From positions 1,612,001 through 1,676,000 of the forward strand of contig JAGMUV010000005.1 of the NCBI GenBank assembly GCA_020744425.1: DNA of 64,000 nt. Direction: 5' to 3'. The position numbers and the translations under genes are program-made. The DNA is from Dactylonectria macrodidyma (Eukaryota > Ascomycota > Sordariomycetes > Hypocreales > Nectriaceae). Positions 46,333 to 57,972 of this stretch are shown one piece after another. Position 1 is the first letter of the stretch, and each line of letters begins with the position of its first letter. Under the pieces are notes generated by a model. That model made no database searches, was not told the origin of the DNA, and worked only from the letters and a program-made list of their open reading frames with translations.

Positions 46333-47423
46333 TTGAGGGTTTTGTTAATGTTTCAGACGGTATTCGGCTGTAAGCCAAGTGATTAGCCAAGTTTGGTCAA
46401 TGAAGCACGCAGACGCAGAATCCCGATGGCGCAATTTAGGTGTGGGAACTGGGAAACAGAAGCGAGCTGATTCTGTCGATTGCAAAGAGAAGGGGAGTTT
46501 AAAGAAACAACTTTTGGTACGACGCAGCACGGCACGCTAAATAGCTAGACGCATACGGACAGAAAAAGACTCCATCGAAAAAGGCCCCCCGATGGATTCC
46601 GCAAAATAGCCTCATGGCGAGCTTGTCGACTCGACCATTGAACCGACATGGGCTGATAATATGATTGGGTAACATGCCCGGTCTCCTAGTTCGGAAATAT
46701 CGGGTCGCGCGGAGGCCGACTCCGACGCCGGGGGGAAACGAGTCGGCGCTCGGCCGACTGGCGTGATAATTTCTTGGTCTGTCTGAGCAATGGCTTTATT
46801 ATTGGCTCTTTATTAATATTGGGGCTTTTTAGTTGAGAATTTTGAGGGGCAGTTTCCAAGGGCTGTGCAAACATCGTGAGTGCGTCTGGACAAGCCGATA
46901 ACAGTCGAAGAAAACTCCCACAGGCAAAACACAATCTGGTGAGACCAAAGTGTCCCATGGGCATCTTATTCATTCATGACCTTCAACCCTGATAATAACC
47001 GTCGTACTCGCGCCCGCAAGCTGATTTCGAATCAAAGGATCATGTTATCACAAGGTAGCGGCCATGTTATCATAGCGGGAGCACGCAATCCGATCCACTC
47101 TGCTAGACATCGCATCACAGAGCCGCCTTGCCGGTCGCTCGTTGGAGGCAACGAATTTCTGTGACGAACATGCATAGCTTTGCGCGCTGTGCTTGCTTTT
47201 TTCCCTCTCTTGCATCTGCCGCATCAGCCGTACAATCTGTCACTCTTAGTCGTCTTATCTCGGGCTGCTGCAAGAGGGCAGGCGGAGTTTACTCTTGGTT
47301 GATACCCCCGCTTGAGCTCCATCGTTTGCCGGGCGTGTTGGCCCAGAGAGAGAATCCTTGGGCGAGGCAATCCTTGAATGAGGCAACCCTTGGCGGGACA
47401 GCCTCTCTCTCTCTTGGCCCAAA
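46333..47423. promoter_or_regulatory. Divergent promoter, monooxygenase and Zn2Cys6 factor
   Basis: 1.09 kb between two start codons. It holds several CGG/CCG triplets at 46,690-46,760, including the inverted pair listed separately, then an AT-rich stretch at about 46,790-46,850. Confidence 0.55.
46741..46759. promoter_or_regulatory. Inverted repeat AGTCGG-N7-CCGACT
   Basis: Two exact 6-bp arms, AGTCGG at 46,741-46,746 and CCGACT at 46,754-46,759, give an inverted CGG/CCG pair, the type of site that dimeric zinc-cluster factors bind. It lies 409 bp before the monooxygenase ATG and 665 bp before the factor ATG. Confidence 0.5.
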
Positions 47424-49730
47424 ATGGCGTCCGAGATGAAGGCCTCGATCCACCGATTCCGTCTGCGGAGGGTGTCTCCGTCCCCGCGGGATGCCGGTCG
47501 GGCCCGCTCCGCTTCACCTCCCATCGGCCGGTCTCCTGATCAGCAGCAGCATCAGCATCAGCAGGTATCGCCTCAACCAGCACTATCGTCAAGTTCTTCA
47601 CAGAAAGCCTCCAAGCCTGTTCCACCAGCCTGCGATCGCTGCCGCAGCTTCAAGAAGAAGTGCAGCCGCACATATCCCGTTTGCTCACTGTGCGCCGGCG
47701 CCGGCCAGCGCTGCTCTTACTCGAACCCCGTGGCCAGCGCCGAGGCCCAGGCCCACCAGCTGCGTGCGCGCGTCCAATGGTTGACCCGGTACATCGACGA
47801 GAACCTGTCGGCGCCGGCCCGGTCCGGAGCCGGAGGTGGTGGTGTAGATGCCGTCGAGACCGGCGCCGATTTGATGGCCATTCTCGGCCCCGGACTCGGC
47901 GCCACCCCGGGCCCTGCCCGTTCCGCCACGGGGTCGTCTCCGTCGACACGGGTTCCGGGCCCGGTGACGCCTCCGCTGGAATTGAACACCGCTCGCGATG
48001 CTGCGGCGCCCGTCGCTTTTGTTGGTGGGCGTGACCAGCTCATGGTAGACGCGCAGAGCATCGACGGACGCATCAAGGACAACGATCAAATCGGCATAGG
48101 AGCCCCCAGCAGTCTCATCTCGTACCAAGGCTCTACAGATGGATCGAGCAACACGCGACACCTCGTTGCTCAGCAGTCTCTGCCCCCGGATATCCCAGCC
48201 AGTGTCTTTGTCGACGCCTACTTTCGCCATGTCAACCGCGCGTATCCCTTTGTCGACCAGGCCAAGGTCCGTCGAGACTTGGAGTCATCGGGCGACGTCT
48301 CGCAAGTAAATCGCGATCCCTCAGCAACGCTGCTGTATCTGGTCATGGCCATTGGATGTACCACCTTAGAACGAGCGGGACAAGTTCCGAGCGGGACGGG
48401 GGAGCGGTTCAACGTAGCGTACCCAAACATTATCCAAGAGTGCCTCTGCCACGAGGGCATCGAGTCGGTCCAGATCCTCGTCCTGCTGGGTCTCTACTCG
48501 CTCTTCGACCCAGCCGCCATCTCGGCCTACTCCATCGTCGGCATCGCAGCTCGGCAGGCCATGGTCATCGGCCTGACCCGGCCGCTATCCGGCGAGCAGT
48601 CGCAGGTGCTCCCTGGCGATAAGGAGCTGCGGAACCGGCTATTCTGGAGCATCTTCGTCCTCGACCGCATGATGGCGGCATCCCACGGCCTCCCCGTGGC
48701 GCTCATTGACGAGAACGCCAGCGTGCCGCTGCCCGGCCTGACGGTCGAGGAGTTTGCGAGCTCGGAGCGGGCCGTCTACGCTCGCAACCTGCAGACCAGC
48801 CGACACATCATCCAGCTACGGCAGCTCGAGGAACGTATCTTGCAGAGCGTCCATCTCCGGAAGCAGGCAGATGCCGTGACGCTGGCGCCGGCGGACCGGC
48901 GAGCCTTGCTAAGCAACCTCCGGGCCGAGATTGAGGACTGGTACAGCAACGGCTGCCTCATGTCTCCCATGGATGCCGACAATGTCCCTATCCACAGCAG
49001 CATCACTTGGCTCAGCTCTCAGTACTATCATCTACTCGTTGTTGCGTACTACCCCAACCACTTCAACAGTACTGCCGCCGCTGTAACCCGCCAGGAGCTG
49101 TTGGAGTTCTCCCGGAAACAGCTTCAAGCCATCTCAGTACTACTCCAGCAGCGACAGCTCCCGCTGAACCGCGTGACCCTCTGTCGGCTACTCCCTGTAT
49201 GCCTGCTTCTGATGCACGACTTTGCAGCGACGAGCAGCACAGCCGAGTGGAAGGGCCAGGCCGCAGCGCCGTTTGCGGCCCGGGACGAGGTGACGGAGCT
49301 CATCCTGGTGCTTGAAGCATTCCCCAAGGGCTGGGGCATCGCTCACCAGGCGGCCGAGATTCTCCAACAGTTCTCCGGCATCATCGCGGGCGGCATGACG
49401 GCCTTCTTCGACAGCCAGGGAGTGTTCCCGCTCGCCAATGGAGGACCTTCGTCTGGGAAGCAGAACACCGAGACGCTGATGAAGCCGTGTATAGCCCGGT
49501 TCACCGCGCTGATGCAGCAGATGTTGGGCAAAGCGACTTGCTTCCAGTTCATCCTATATCCACTAGAGGCGAAAGCAGACGAACGCATCGCCAACCATGT
49601 AAACATGGGAGGCCAACAACCGACTCCGAATCCGCTCTTCTTTGGCGACACAGACGTGGGTGGCGTAGTAAACGATGAAGCAGTGCTGGGCTATGGCTGG
49701 GGCACGAGCTGGGATCTCGACTTTTTGTAA
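47424..49730 (+). CDS. Zn2Cys6 transcription factor with fungal-specific MHR domain, 768 aa
   Basis: An intronless frame from ATG 47,424. The zinc cluster uses Cys70, 73, 80, 87, 90 and 97 (CDRCRSFKKKC, then CSLC). A Gln/His/Ser-rich stretch precedes it, and a short coiled linker AHQLRARVQWLTRYI follows. The fungal-specific factor domain begins near residue 255 (FVDAYFRHVNRAYPFVDQAK) and includes LVLLGLYSLFDP, SIVGIAARQAMVIGL and RLFWSIFVLDRMMA. Such proteins bind CGG triplets in the nucleus and often control neighbouring metabolic genes. It is divergent from the monooxygenase; its own promoter shares the CGG/CCG pair. Confidence 0.94.
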   Translation: MASEMKASIHRFRLRRVSPSPRDAGRARSASPPIGRSPDQQQHQHQQVSPQPALSSSSSQKASKPVPPACDRCRSFKKKCSRTYPVCSLCAGAGQRCSYSNPVASAEAQAHQLRARVQWLTRYIDENLSAPARSGAGGGGVDAVETGADLMAILGPGLGATPGPARSATGSSPSTRVPGPVTPPLELNTARDAAAPVAFVGGRDQLMVDAQSIDGRIKDNDQIGIGAPSSLISYQGSTDGSSNTRHLVAQQSLPPDIPASVFVDAYFRHVNRAYPFVDQAKVRRDLESSGDVSQVNRDPSATLLYLVMAIGCTTLERAGQVPSGTGERFNVAYPNIIQECLCHEGIESVQILVLLGLYSLFDPAAISAYSIVGIAARQAMVIGLTRPLSGEQSQVLPGDKELRNRLFWSIFVLDRMMAASHGLPVALIDENASVPLPGLTVEEFASSERAVYARNLQTSRHIIQLRQLEERILQSVHLRKQADAVTLAPADRRALLSNLRAEIEDWYSNGCLMSPMDADNVPIHSSITWLSSQYYHLLVVAYYPNHFNSTAAAVTRQELLEFSRKQLQAISVLLQQRQLPLNRVTLCRLLPVCLLLMHDFAATSSTAEWKGQAAAPFAARDEVTELILVLEAFPKGWGIAHQAAEILQQFSGIIAGGMTAFFDSQGVFPLANGGPSSGKQNTETLMKPCIARFTALMQQMLGKATCFQFILYPLEAKADERIANHVNMGGQQPTPNPLFFGDTDVGGVVNDEAVLGYGWGTSWDLDFL

Positions 49731-49911
49731 ATACCGTTGTTGGGTTGTTCTGCTTCTCTTGTTTCATACTCGGGTGCAAGGCGTTGGCGGGGACAGGACT
49801 CAGGCGTTAAGAGGTTAGCAATTTACATGCGTGGCGTGAACTCTTCTGGCTTGTTCATGTAGTCCAATACTAAAATTACACATAGATTCTCTGTTCTAAA
49901 CCTAATTGTCT

Positions 49912-51069
49912 TCAATCTTCGCTCTTCACCCAGCAAGGATCCCAGACAAATGGCGGTGCTACGCCCGTCTTCAGGCGCTGTTTCCGCATATACTCGATAT
50001 GACTGGGTCCCAAGATAAACTTCCTTGATCGGACCGTCTTCCTCACAATCTTTTCAACCTTCTCTCGCGGGTTGCACTTGAAATGGTTGTCGAGGCAGGA
50101 CATATAAGAGCTGACCTGGCACACCGACGAGGCGAGCTCAGTAACGCTCTCGAGTATCTCGTCGGCCGACTCGGGCATGACGGAGCCTCTGAACTTGGTC
50201 ATGCCGTACCACACGCTCCCCAGGATGGAGTAGTCGCACTTTTGGAGCTCCTTTTTGCAGCAGACTTGGAACCCTAGGAGGTCTTTGATGAGGGCGTGGA
50301 CGACGTCTAGTATCGGCTGGATGAGGTCGCTCCTCCGGAACTCGCTTATCATTTCTGGAAATGTAGTCAGTCAAGATCAACAAGAGAAAGGAGGTCGGCT
50401 GGACATACCTAGTAGGTCTGGTGGCCCAAGGTAATCATAGTTTTCGAGACAGATGCCGTCAGGCGTAGTGAGGCGACCTTGGTCATCGACAGAGCTCCCA
50501 AGTAATAGCTTGTTGACCATAGTCGTAAAGAGGTCTTCGTTTCCCATTTCCCATGCAACATACGTCAACATGGCCAAACTACAACCGTCTTCCTTCTCTT
50601 GTGCATTATCCGCAACCTCCATCCAGCAATCTGCCCAAGGCTGCACAACTTCAGTCATGTCATACTTATGAGCAAGCGTCAGGATGTGATAGATTTCAGA
50701 CAGCGCCGGCTCCCTGGGCACAAGGGCGAACCTCGTGTGGATGATGTTAAGGACCGTGAGCATCGGCATCGCCCGATCGTCCGGCAACGTCACGACCCAA
50801 GGGCCTTCGGAAGGCCGTGCCTCCTTGAAGCCGCCGTACAGCATGCTCTTCCATACCGGCGATGAGCGACGCATGGTGTTGGAACATACGAAGAACTCTT
50901 GCTCGCAGCCGTCGGCCTCAGCGCCAACGCGCAACACAAGGTCGCCGCCGCTATCTATAGTGATGGGTTGGGGCGGCGACTCACTGGGAGGCGACGCAGG
51001 CCCAGAGGGTATATCAGATTGGTGTTTAGAAGGCGGCGCTGACAGCCGTTCCTCTTCTAGAAGAGCCAT
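49912..51069 (-). CDS. BTB/POZ-domain protein, 367 aa
   Basis: Exons 51,069-50,409 and 50,354-49,912; the 54-nt intron (GTATGT, TTCCAG) splits a Glu codon. A polar N-terminal tail is followed by a BTB fold at about residues 40-150: GDLVLRVGAEADGCEQEFFV, SSPVWKSMLYGGFKEA, VVTLPDDRAMPMLTVLNIIH, and ILTLAHKYDMTEVVQPW. The C-terminal half is Cys-containing and has no named domain. Proteins of this type are abundant in filamentous fungi and mostly uncharacterised; some act as ubiquitin-ligase adaptors. It is convergent with the Zn2Cys6 gene, 181 bp away. Confidence 0.85.
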
Positions 51070-51841
51070 CTTGCATATACCGATCGATGGGATTCTCGGT
51101 AGATGTATATTATCTAGTTGCCGACGAATGTGACTTAATCTGGCAAGGTATGATACTGTGGTAAATTCTCAAACAAGTAATAACGGTATGGGGCGGGATG
51201 GGTAGGAATATTAGGCATCAATCAGCGCATGTAAACGAGGGGTTTGGGGGATTTGTTTCAGCTTCTAGTAAAACGTCAGCAACTTATTGCACTTTCGTGT
51301 GGATAGTTGGAAATGGGAATATGCATGCTCCCCGCCACCTCGCCATCAACGAATCATGTGAGGCAGGCCTCCAAGCCACGCATCACCTGCCATGAATCCT
51401 AGCCTCGCGCAACCCTCGTGTAGCTAGCCTCGTGATTTAAACTCACCTGCAAGCCAGAGACATTTTACTTACCTCAGCCAAGTTTGATCTCCGTGAGTTG
51501 CGTTGTTCATGGCCGGCTGGTGAGGATGGTCAGCGTAGGTAGATCCGTGCCCGTATAATGTAGCTGTCCAGCATAGACATAAACTCTCTCACTTTCATAT
51601 GGTCAAAGTCACATAGAATACCTATATCTGTCTTTAAAAAAAAAGAATTCACTGCCAAGTATTCATCAATATCGCGGCATTTAATAACACCTTGGTACGT
51701 AGATCATCGAGAGTGAATGTTTAGTCAGGAAATGGCTTGGGAGACTTTCTACAGAACTACAAACTACCCTTAAAACATATATCGCTAAATCAACGTTGAA
51801 CGTTTTGACAATATCAACTTTGGGGTATCCTCCAGCTTCGA
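51070..51841. other. Intergenic region
   Basis: Between the BTB gene start and the 3' end of the basic orphan gene. AT-rich near 51,590-51,790, with an A9 run at about 51,637-51,645. No exon recognised. Confidence 0.45.
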
Positions 51842-52774
51842 CTAGTCCAAGGACTGTACCTCCACCACCGAAGCCACCCGAGCCTCCTTGTGCTGATGTG
51901 AACTATCTTCATGGCTCGCGGAATTCGGGTCGACGATTTCCGCCGATTTTTTCCTTGGCACACTTTTCGCTGGTTTGTCCTGATTATCGCTTCTTCGTTC
52001 CTTACCAGAATGGCCCGAAGTGCGGTGGGCTGCCCTATGAGTAGTGCTACGCCTTCGTCTTCTCTTTCTCCTCGGGTTGTTTCCAAGGACTTCGTCGACC
52101 TTTTTGGATTGCCTCGATATGCACTCTTTGAGACTGCTCACCACAGGTCGAAGCATCTCCTCTTCTAGACCCCGAATCACCCTTTGGGTCTCTGTCTGCC
52201 TATGTGTGAATCAGTGAAGTGCGCCAGCTCCCCAAGGGGTAAGGTTGGTTCTCACCCAGAGTCTGTTCGGGAGAGCACGGCGACGATGAATGCGAGGTGG
52301 AGCGATGATTTTGCGAGCTCTGCGGCTTGGGAAACACGTTGAAATCTCTCCGTATCAATGGGAGAGGGGGCTGAACGTTGCCGGTTCCCTGGTTTCAACC
52401 ACTTCCTGATTCCCTTCTGCTCGTTGTCGTCCTTGGAGAGAATTTGCACGAGTCCCTGGGCTTCCTTGGTAAGACTTGCAAGGCTTGAGTCGCATAATTC
52501 CATCAGTCCTTGCTCTGTGTCATCAACTTTGATGACAGGCTGGTTCTGTTCTGGGCGATTCTTGCAAACATCATTGAATGCCATTTGAAGCTACTCTATT
52601 CGTTAGGCACAACGCGATCCTTGGCGATCAAGACCGACATACCTGGATGATGATCTCCAAGTCTCCAGTATATCGCTCCCAACCTTGTTCAGCGGGCTTG
52701 ATCTTGGATCCATGCCGGACAAGTTCATTCAGAACCTTGGACAAGTCGTCGCAGCTCGCAGTTGAGTTAGTCAT
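51842..52774 (-). CDS. Orphan basic protein, probably nuclear, 274 aa
   Basis: Exons 52,774-52,643, 52,590-52,256 and 52,199-51,842, all with GT-AG ends and consistent phase. The first exon reads MTNSTASCDDLSKVLNELV; the join IIIQ/LQMAFNDVCK continues one helical-looking domain. The second intron join gives RTDSGQTETQRVIRG. The last exon has PRRKRRRRRSTTHR, a strong nuclear-signal-like basic run, and a polar low-complexity tail. The N-terminal half resembles helical N-terminal regions found before other modules in fungal NLR-like proteins, but I recognise no family. The consistent splicing argues for a real gene. Confidence 0.6.
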
Positions 52775-55700
52775 GGCGGGCTCCTGGGATAGTGTCTGGA
52801 AAATGCCGCGCTCTATGGATGGTGCCGAGTTGGGACTGCGTTAGGAAGCGGTCGGGAGTCGCCAGTATACAGAATACAGAGTTTGGCCCGATCAAGAGTG
52901 AGGTTCAAAGTCCATTGCGATGACGTGACAAATGAAGCCATTTATGCAGACGGGCCAGCTAGCACGTAGAAATATTCGGGAATTCCCTATCCAGTTTAAT
53001 CAACTAAAATGGATGGCCATCGTTCGTGCGGAAAATACGTGGCACATCCTCTGTGCGCATTGTCACACCCATTGCTAAACCATCCCTCTGCGAGAGATTG
53101 GTGCGCCCGACAGTGAGATCCAATGGAAGAAAGGCCGAATGCTAGATGAACCGACCAAAGACGCCCTCAGTGCAACCTTAGGTCAGTTGCTCCCGACTCG
53201 GAGTTTGTCAACGCAGGGCTGATGCAAACCGCTGTTATCTTTGGGCAGCAGCCGCTCAACTGACACACACTGATCCCCCAGGCTGCACACCACACGCCTT
53301 GCCATCATATTATTCCTCCCAATAGCAATCGCCAGATTATGTATCATGTTGCGAGTACCAACTAAGAATGAAGTTGTTGGGCTGATGGCCATGTGTTAGG
53401 CCGCAATTGGTACTCCTCTGCACAGCCCTGTCGCAATACATGTGCAAAGCTGACACCAAACAAGGCTACCTCATTGGTCTCTATTAGCCTCTATCAGTAG
53501 ACGCATCAAGCACAAATGGCAGACGCCATAGAGTTAGTGTATGTTGAATACCTTTTCCAAAGACTTAGGGATACCATTTCATACATGATTCGCGCATCCC
53601 TCGGTTCCAAGACAACAATGTCTGCGTAACAAGCCTCTGTCAGACCCTTCCTATGCACCAAAGAGAACAATGTACTGTGTTTGCCGCGCTATGCTGGGAC
53701 ACCGCAACGACACAAGTATATTACAATGTATTTTGCTATGTCTTGCAATTGAATATGTGCACATTACCATTTTAAGTCTGCGGATGGCTGTCACTCTGTG
53801 GCTGATTGGTCTTGACTGTTCATCATTCGAAGACATTGCTTTCAAGGATCCAAGGAAAACTTTCATCAATTATCACGCACATCACATGTCGCTTTTTTAG
53901 GAACGGGGTCACTCGGATAAAGTCTTCTTTGGCTGTTCCACTTTCCGTTGGCTACTATGCCACTTTGCGATATAGCTACCTTCACTGTCTGCATGAGGAT
54001 GAAGGTTGATACGAGATTGATAACTGTGTTCAAGTAACGCTACTGCTTTACAAGATGAGATGATTGTTGAATAGGCATTGACAGCATCGCTTTGACCGCC
54101 ACACTTCCGACACTAGTCGCGCACGCAGAAAGTTTGATATGTATAGCTTGACCCTTGTCAAAAGGAGGGCGCTGATCTTGAGGAGCTGAGAATACGTGGT
54201 AGATGGAATCACCAGGGCGACATCGTGTTGGGAAACGAAGTGCATGTGTGTTGGTCAAGCGGCATATGACACCTCTGCACGTAGATGATGGATTCTACAA
54301 GCTGGCTTCACGGCCTGTCTCATAACCTCAAAGATGAGCAGTATTAAACTACTCGTCACTCCTGAATGGTTGTCATAGTGTAGTTGAAGGTCGCCTGCCG
54401 CTTCCCCGCGCATATGCCGAGCTGTTAAGGCAACAAGAGCCCCGCGAGACTCGTCACATTTGGCCTGAATTGGACGTCATTCACCACACATCATTAGTGC
54501 ATCCGTGCACATATTGTCAAGGGTCCAGGTCTTGGCAACGGACTCAACGCTGCTGCTGGACTGGACAGAAACAAACAGCTACTTACTGTACACGATTGCT
54601 GGCGATTCATCGTCGCTTGCGCACAATCCGTGACACAGGCGAGACAGGGTGAGGAAGATGTGAAAGCATGTCTCGGAGGGGAAAGAGACAAGAAATGTGT
54701 TCTAGCAGCAGTGGCATAAGTCAGCTAAGCCGCAGCTGGAGACTCAAGACAAACACAAGACCTAAACAGGTATGATTCACGTCTGATTGACCGTGTGGTC
54801 TGATGGCGCGGGATTGCGGATGACGTTTGGGGAGCAGATCCATCGTCTCCGACTCTCCCTTCCAAGCCTACAGAGCACTGGAGTAATGCTCAGCAATCTG
54901 CACAGAAGTACGGAGTAGAAAGCTGAGAGATCCAGGCTTTCTCCGTCATCAATCCGTCCCGAGCTGACGTGCATACCGGTACATCGCCCTCAAACCCCGG
55001 CCCGAGGATACTTGGCACGTCTATTTTATGTATGGTGCGTTGCATTGCACAGAAACTGTGCAGAAGCCGTGCAGAAGGTTGATGAATCCCCTTGCCAGGC
55101 TGCGCAGATCTGCTGTCTTCTGGGTTTCATCGCCTCCCCAGCAAGGAGGAAAGTTGGCAACGTGCATCGGGCGGTCCGTCTTGGAAATCTTGGATACGAG
55201 AAGAACCACAGCCGTAGTGCTGTACGACTGAAGATAGTCACCAGGCACCCAATAGCGAATGAACTCGCTGCCAGTATCATGCACATGCGGCCACCGGCCG
55301 GGCTGGGCAGACTGCCAACTGGCCAAGCTTTTTGCTGCGGGAGCGAGAGTCTAGAGACGCGCTAATTATGCGTCTTCGGTGGTTGTTTGGGGTGTGAGCG
55401 AAAGGCAGCCAAGCCTGGAGCTATCGACCGCCACTTTGAAGCAGCGGCGGTGGTACAGTTCACTAAAATCAAAGGTACAGCGTAGTCCAGCCTTAGTCGG
55501 GAATCCAAAGTGGTGTATGCCTCGTCCATCCGTGATCTATCTACCAGCCCGCACCTGGACTGCAGACGGTATCTTCCATGATCAGTAGTTGATGAAGATG
55601 GCTGACAAAGATGGCTGGGACGGTGATGATGGTGGCGGCCTCCATTGCGAATGCAGGCGTCGGCATTTGACATGAACTCCGGAGAGCACTTGTCTGACCC

Positions 55701-57276
55701 ATCCTGCCTCTTATCCGGGGGTGCTCATCCTTCGCAGATCAGGCTGAGGGCGCGCTCAGTCTGTCGTCAGTCATGAAATGAAAATGACATTTCAGATGAA
55801 GGTGGCATCGATCCATGCCATCGCTAGCACTTGCGGCAATGCAACAAAGCCAAGGCCGCCTTCTAGCGTCATCCACCAGGCGCAATAGTGTACAGATGCC
55901 GTCATGAGATGGGCTTGATCGTTAGTTGAGAGGGTGGGCTTGAGTGAGACTAGGAGTGGGCAATGTGACGAACAGAAATGTGGCTGTACGGATCGATGCA
56001 ACACCGCTGAGCCCCATGGGCCTCATTCCAAGCCCCACTGCAAACTGGTAGCGGGTGTTAGGATGCACTTCCATTTTGCAAGTGCAACACTAACGCGGGT
56101 GACTCGTATTGAGCCTCATGGAGAACCCCGAGTCCAGAGAAAATAGAGTCCCTGCTGCACTGCCGCCCGCACAAATAAAGCGCTGTGGAGCCCTCGCTAG
56201 GTGCTGCCAGAGTGCCTGTCGCCTGTATGCCAGTGTGCCAGGCCATTGCAAGAACCAGCGCTGTGGAGCATCGGCGACCTGCAGCCTGCTCATAAAAACA
56301 ACACTTGTGTCGGCGAGCCAAGGGGGATCGCCATGGGTACCCAATCGTCTGATGCTGTTCTATACCTGGGAACCCAGAGTCCTACAGGCTACTGGTCCTA
56401 CACTCACTGGGATAGTGCTGTGACCCATCTTTTGAGCCCCCAGTCAGTCCGTCAATCCGTCTGAGTGAGATGGTAATTACAGGACAGTACAGTCACTGTC
56501 AGACCGACTGACGCATAAGCAGCCTGGGCAGTGGGCTGGGCTGGGGGCAAAAAGTTTTAGTCCTTGGCGACTCTGGCCCGCCTTTAGGTGACGGCCCTCT
56601 CCGTTCCCCAGCTCCAAGTTCCCCAAGGCTGAATGAATGGTGTTTGGTGGCTTGTGCCGGTGGAGGTTGCAGCGCCGTTGTCCACTGGGAGGCCGTCCCA
56701 ACCTACCAGCCATGCATAGCACCAACAAGAAGCTTCTGTCAGTATACTGCAGGACTGTTGATATGTACCATCTGTACCGCTGTCTATCCTGGGTCTACTG
56801 AATGCGCTGTATGTGGTACTCGTGGGGCGGATAACCCACCCATCAACTGGGCGCACCGCACCGCACCCGCACCCAAATATACCTTTGCCAACCCTTGGCT
56901 CATGCAGACGGGATGCTGCTGTCGTGGTGTCCCTGCACCTACATACATACTGTAATTAATTAGTGTGCGAAGCATTTCCTCCCCTGATCTGTCAGCATAC
57001 AGTTATCATGGTCATTGCGAGACGGACGGCCTGCTTTGCTCCTGTGCTCCCTTGTCTCCGCCCCGAACAGTGATGAACCTTGGCAGAGTCCATCTGAAAC
57101 AAACACAGACCAGACACTGTTCTCTCGAATAATTGATGTCCCCTCCACTGGAACTTGGCTGTGACCTCTCGGGGTTTTAGTGACCCCCCTCTCCACTAAA
57201 AGCCATCCGCTCCAAGGCTGTGGCGGCGCCCACCTTTGACCAGGCTCTCCACTGAAAACTTCACTATAACTTGAGG
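52775..57276. other. Gene-poor stretch of 4.5 kb
   Basis: No frame resembles a protein family and no RNA gene was recognised. Small repeats only: GTGCAGAAG twice near 55,060-55,079; GCGCTGTGGAGC twice near 56,170 and 56,257; an imperfect inverted pair GTCAGTCCGTC/GACCGACTGAC near 56,443 and 56,502. Confidence 0.4.
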
Positions 57277-57972
57277 AGGTACCTATCTACCGGTGCTAAT
57301 TACAGGTCAGATGGTCGTCGTCCTTTGGTCCTCCACCTCTCGGCCCTCCAAGGCTCTCTCGGGTTCTCCCCCAATAATCAAGGCATCCACCCATCCACCC
57401 CTGTCTCGCTCGGCCTCACCCACCTCACCCACCCACGTCCACTCACACAACTAATAACCCCTGCCGCTCCCTGTCTCCGTCCTGCCATTTCTCCAAGTAT
57501 CCTCTCGTTCCAATCTGTTTCAGCGGCGCTCAACCAAAACCTCGCCTCTGACATTTCTGGCCATCTTTTCCCTCTCCCCTGGCTCTTCCATCCGTCTTTC
57601 CTCCTTCTCCATCCTCCACCACCAGCCCCATCACGCTTTGTCGCCCAGCGTCGCGCTTCATCGACAAGCCCCTTGCTCCACAATTGTGTCGCCGTCTCTC
57701 GTTTTCTCTCCTTGCGCCGCTCGCTTGATTCATCTCTCAGCTATCACTCCGTCCTCGACAAATCCTTTTTTCTCTTCGCCGCGCAGCTACCACCCCAGCT
57801 CGTATCAACCGACCGACACACGCGTCTCCGTATTCCGCTCCACATAACGAATTTCCTCCCGACATCACCTCACAACCACGATCTGCTTGGGCTTGTTCAT
57901 CAGCCCTCGACCATAATCAAACAATACTACCATCTCACATCAAGTCCCGCGACTCCCGGTCGGAGTCAACCT
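57277..57972 (+). promoter_or_regulatory. Pyrimidine-rich leader of the UPF0658 gene
   Basis: Strongly C/T-rich and free of stop codons in the frame of the downstream gene, but there is no in-frame ATG before 57,973. AGGTACCTA is at 57,277-57,285. Read as a long 5' leader rather than protein. Confidence 0.6.

Noticed and set aside
47224..47625. 133-codon minus-strand frame opposite the Zn2Cys6 gene start
   Set aside because: Overlaps the well-supported transcription factor on the other strand; a shadow frame.
55012..55365. 117-codon plus-strand frame in the gene-poor block
   Set aside because: No recognisable family, overlapped by equally long frames on the other strand.
57271..57972. In-frame N-terminal extension of the UPF0658 protein
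   Set aside because: Open without stops but lacks any ATG, and is a C/T-rich leader in composition.
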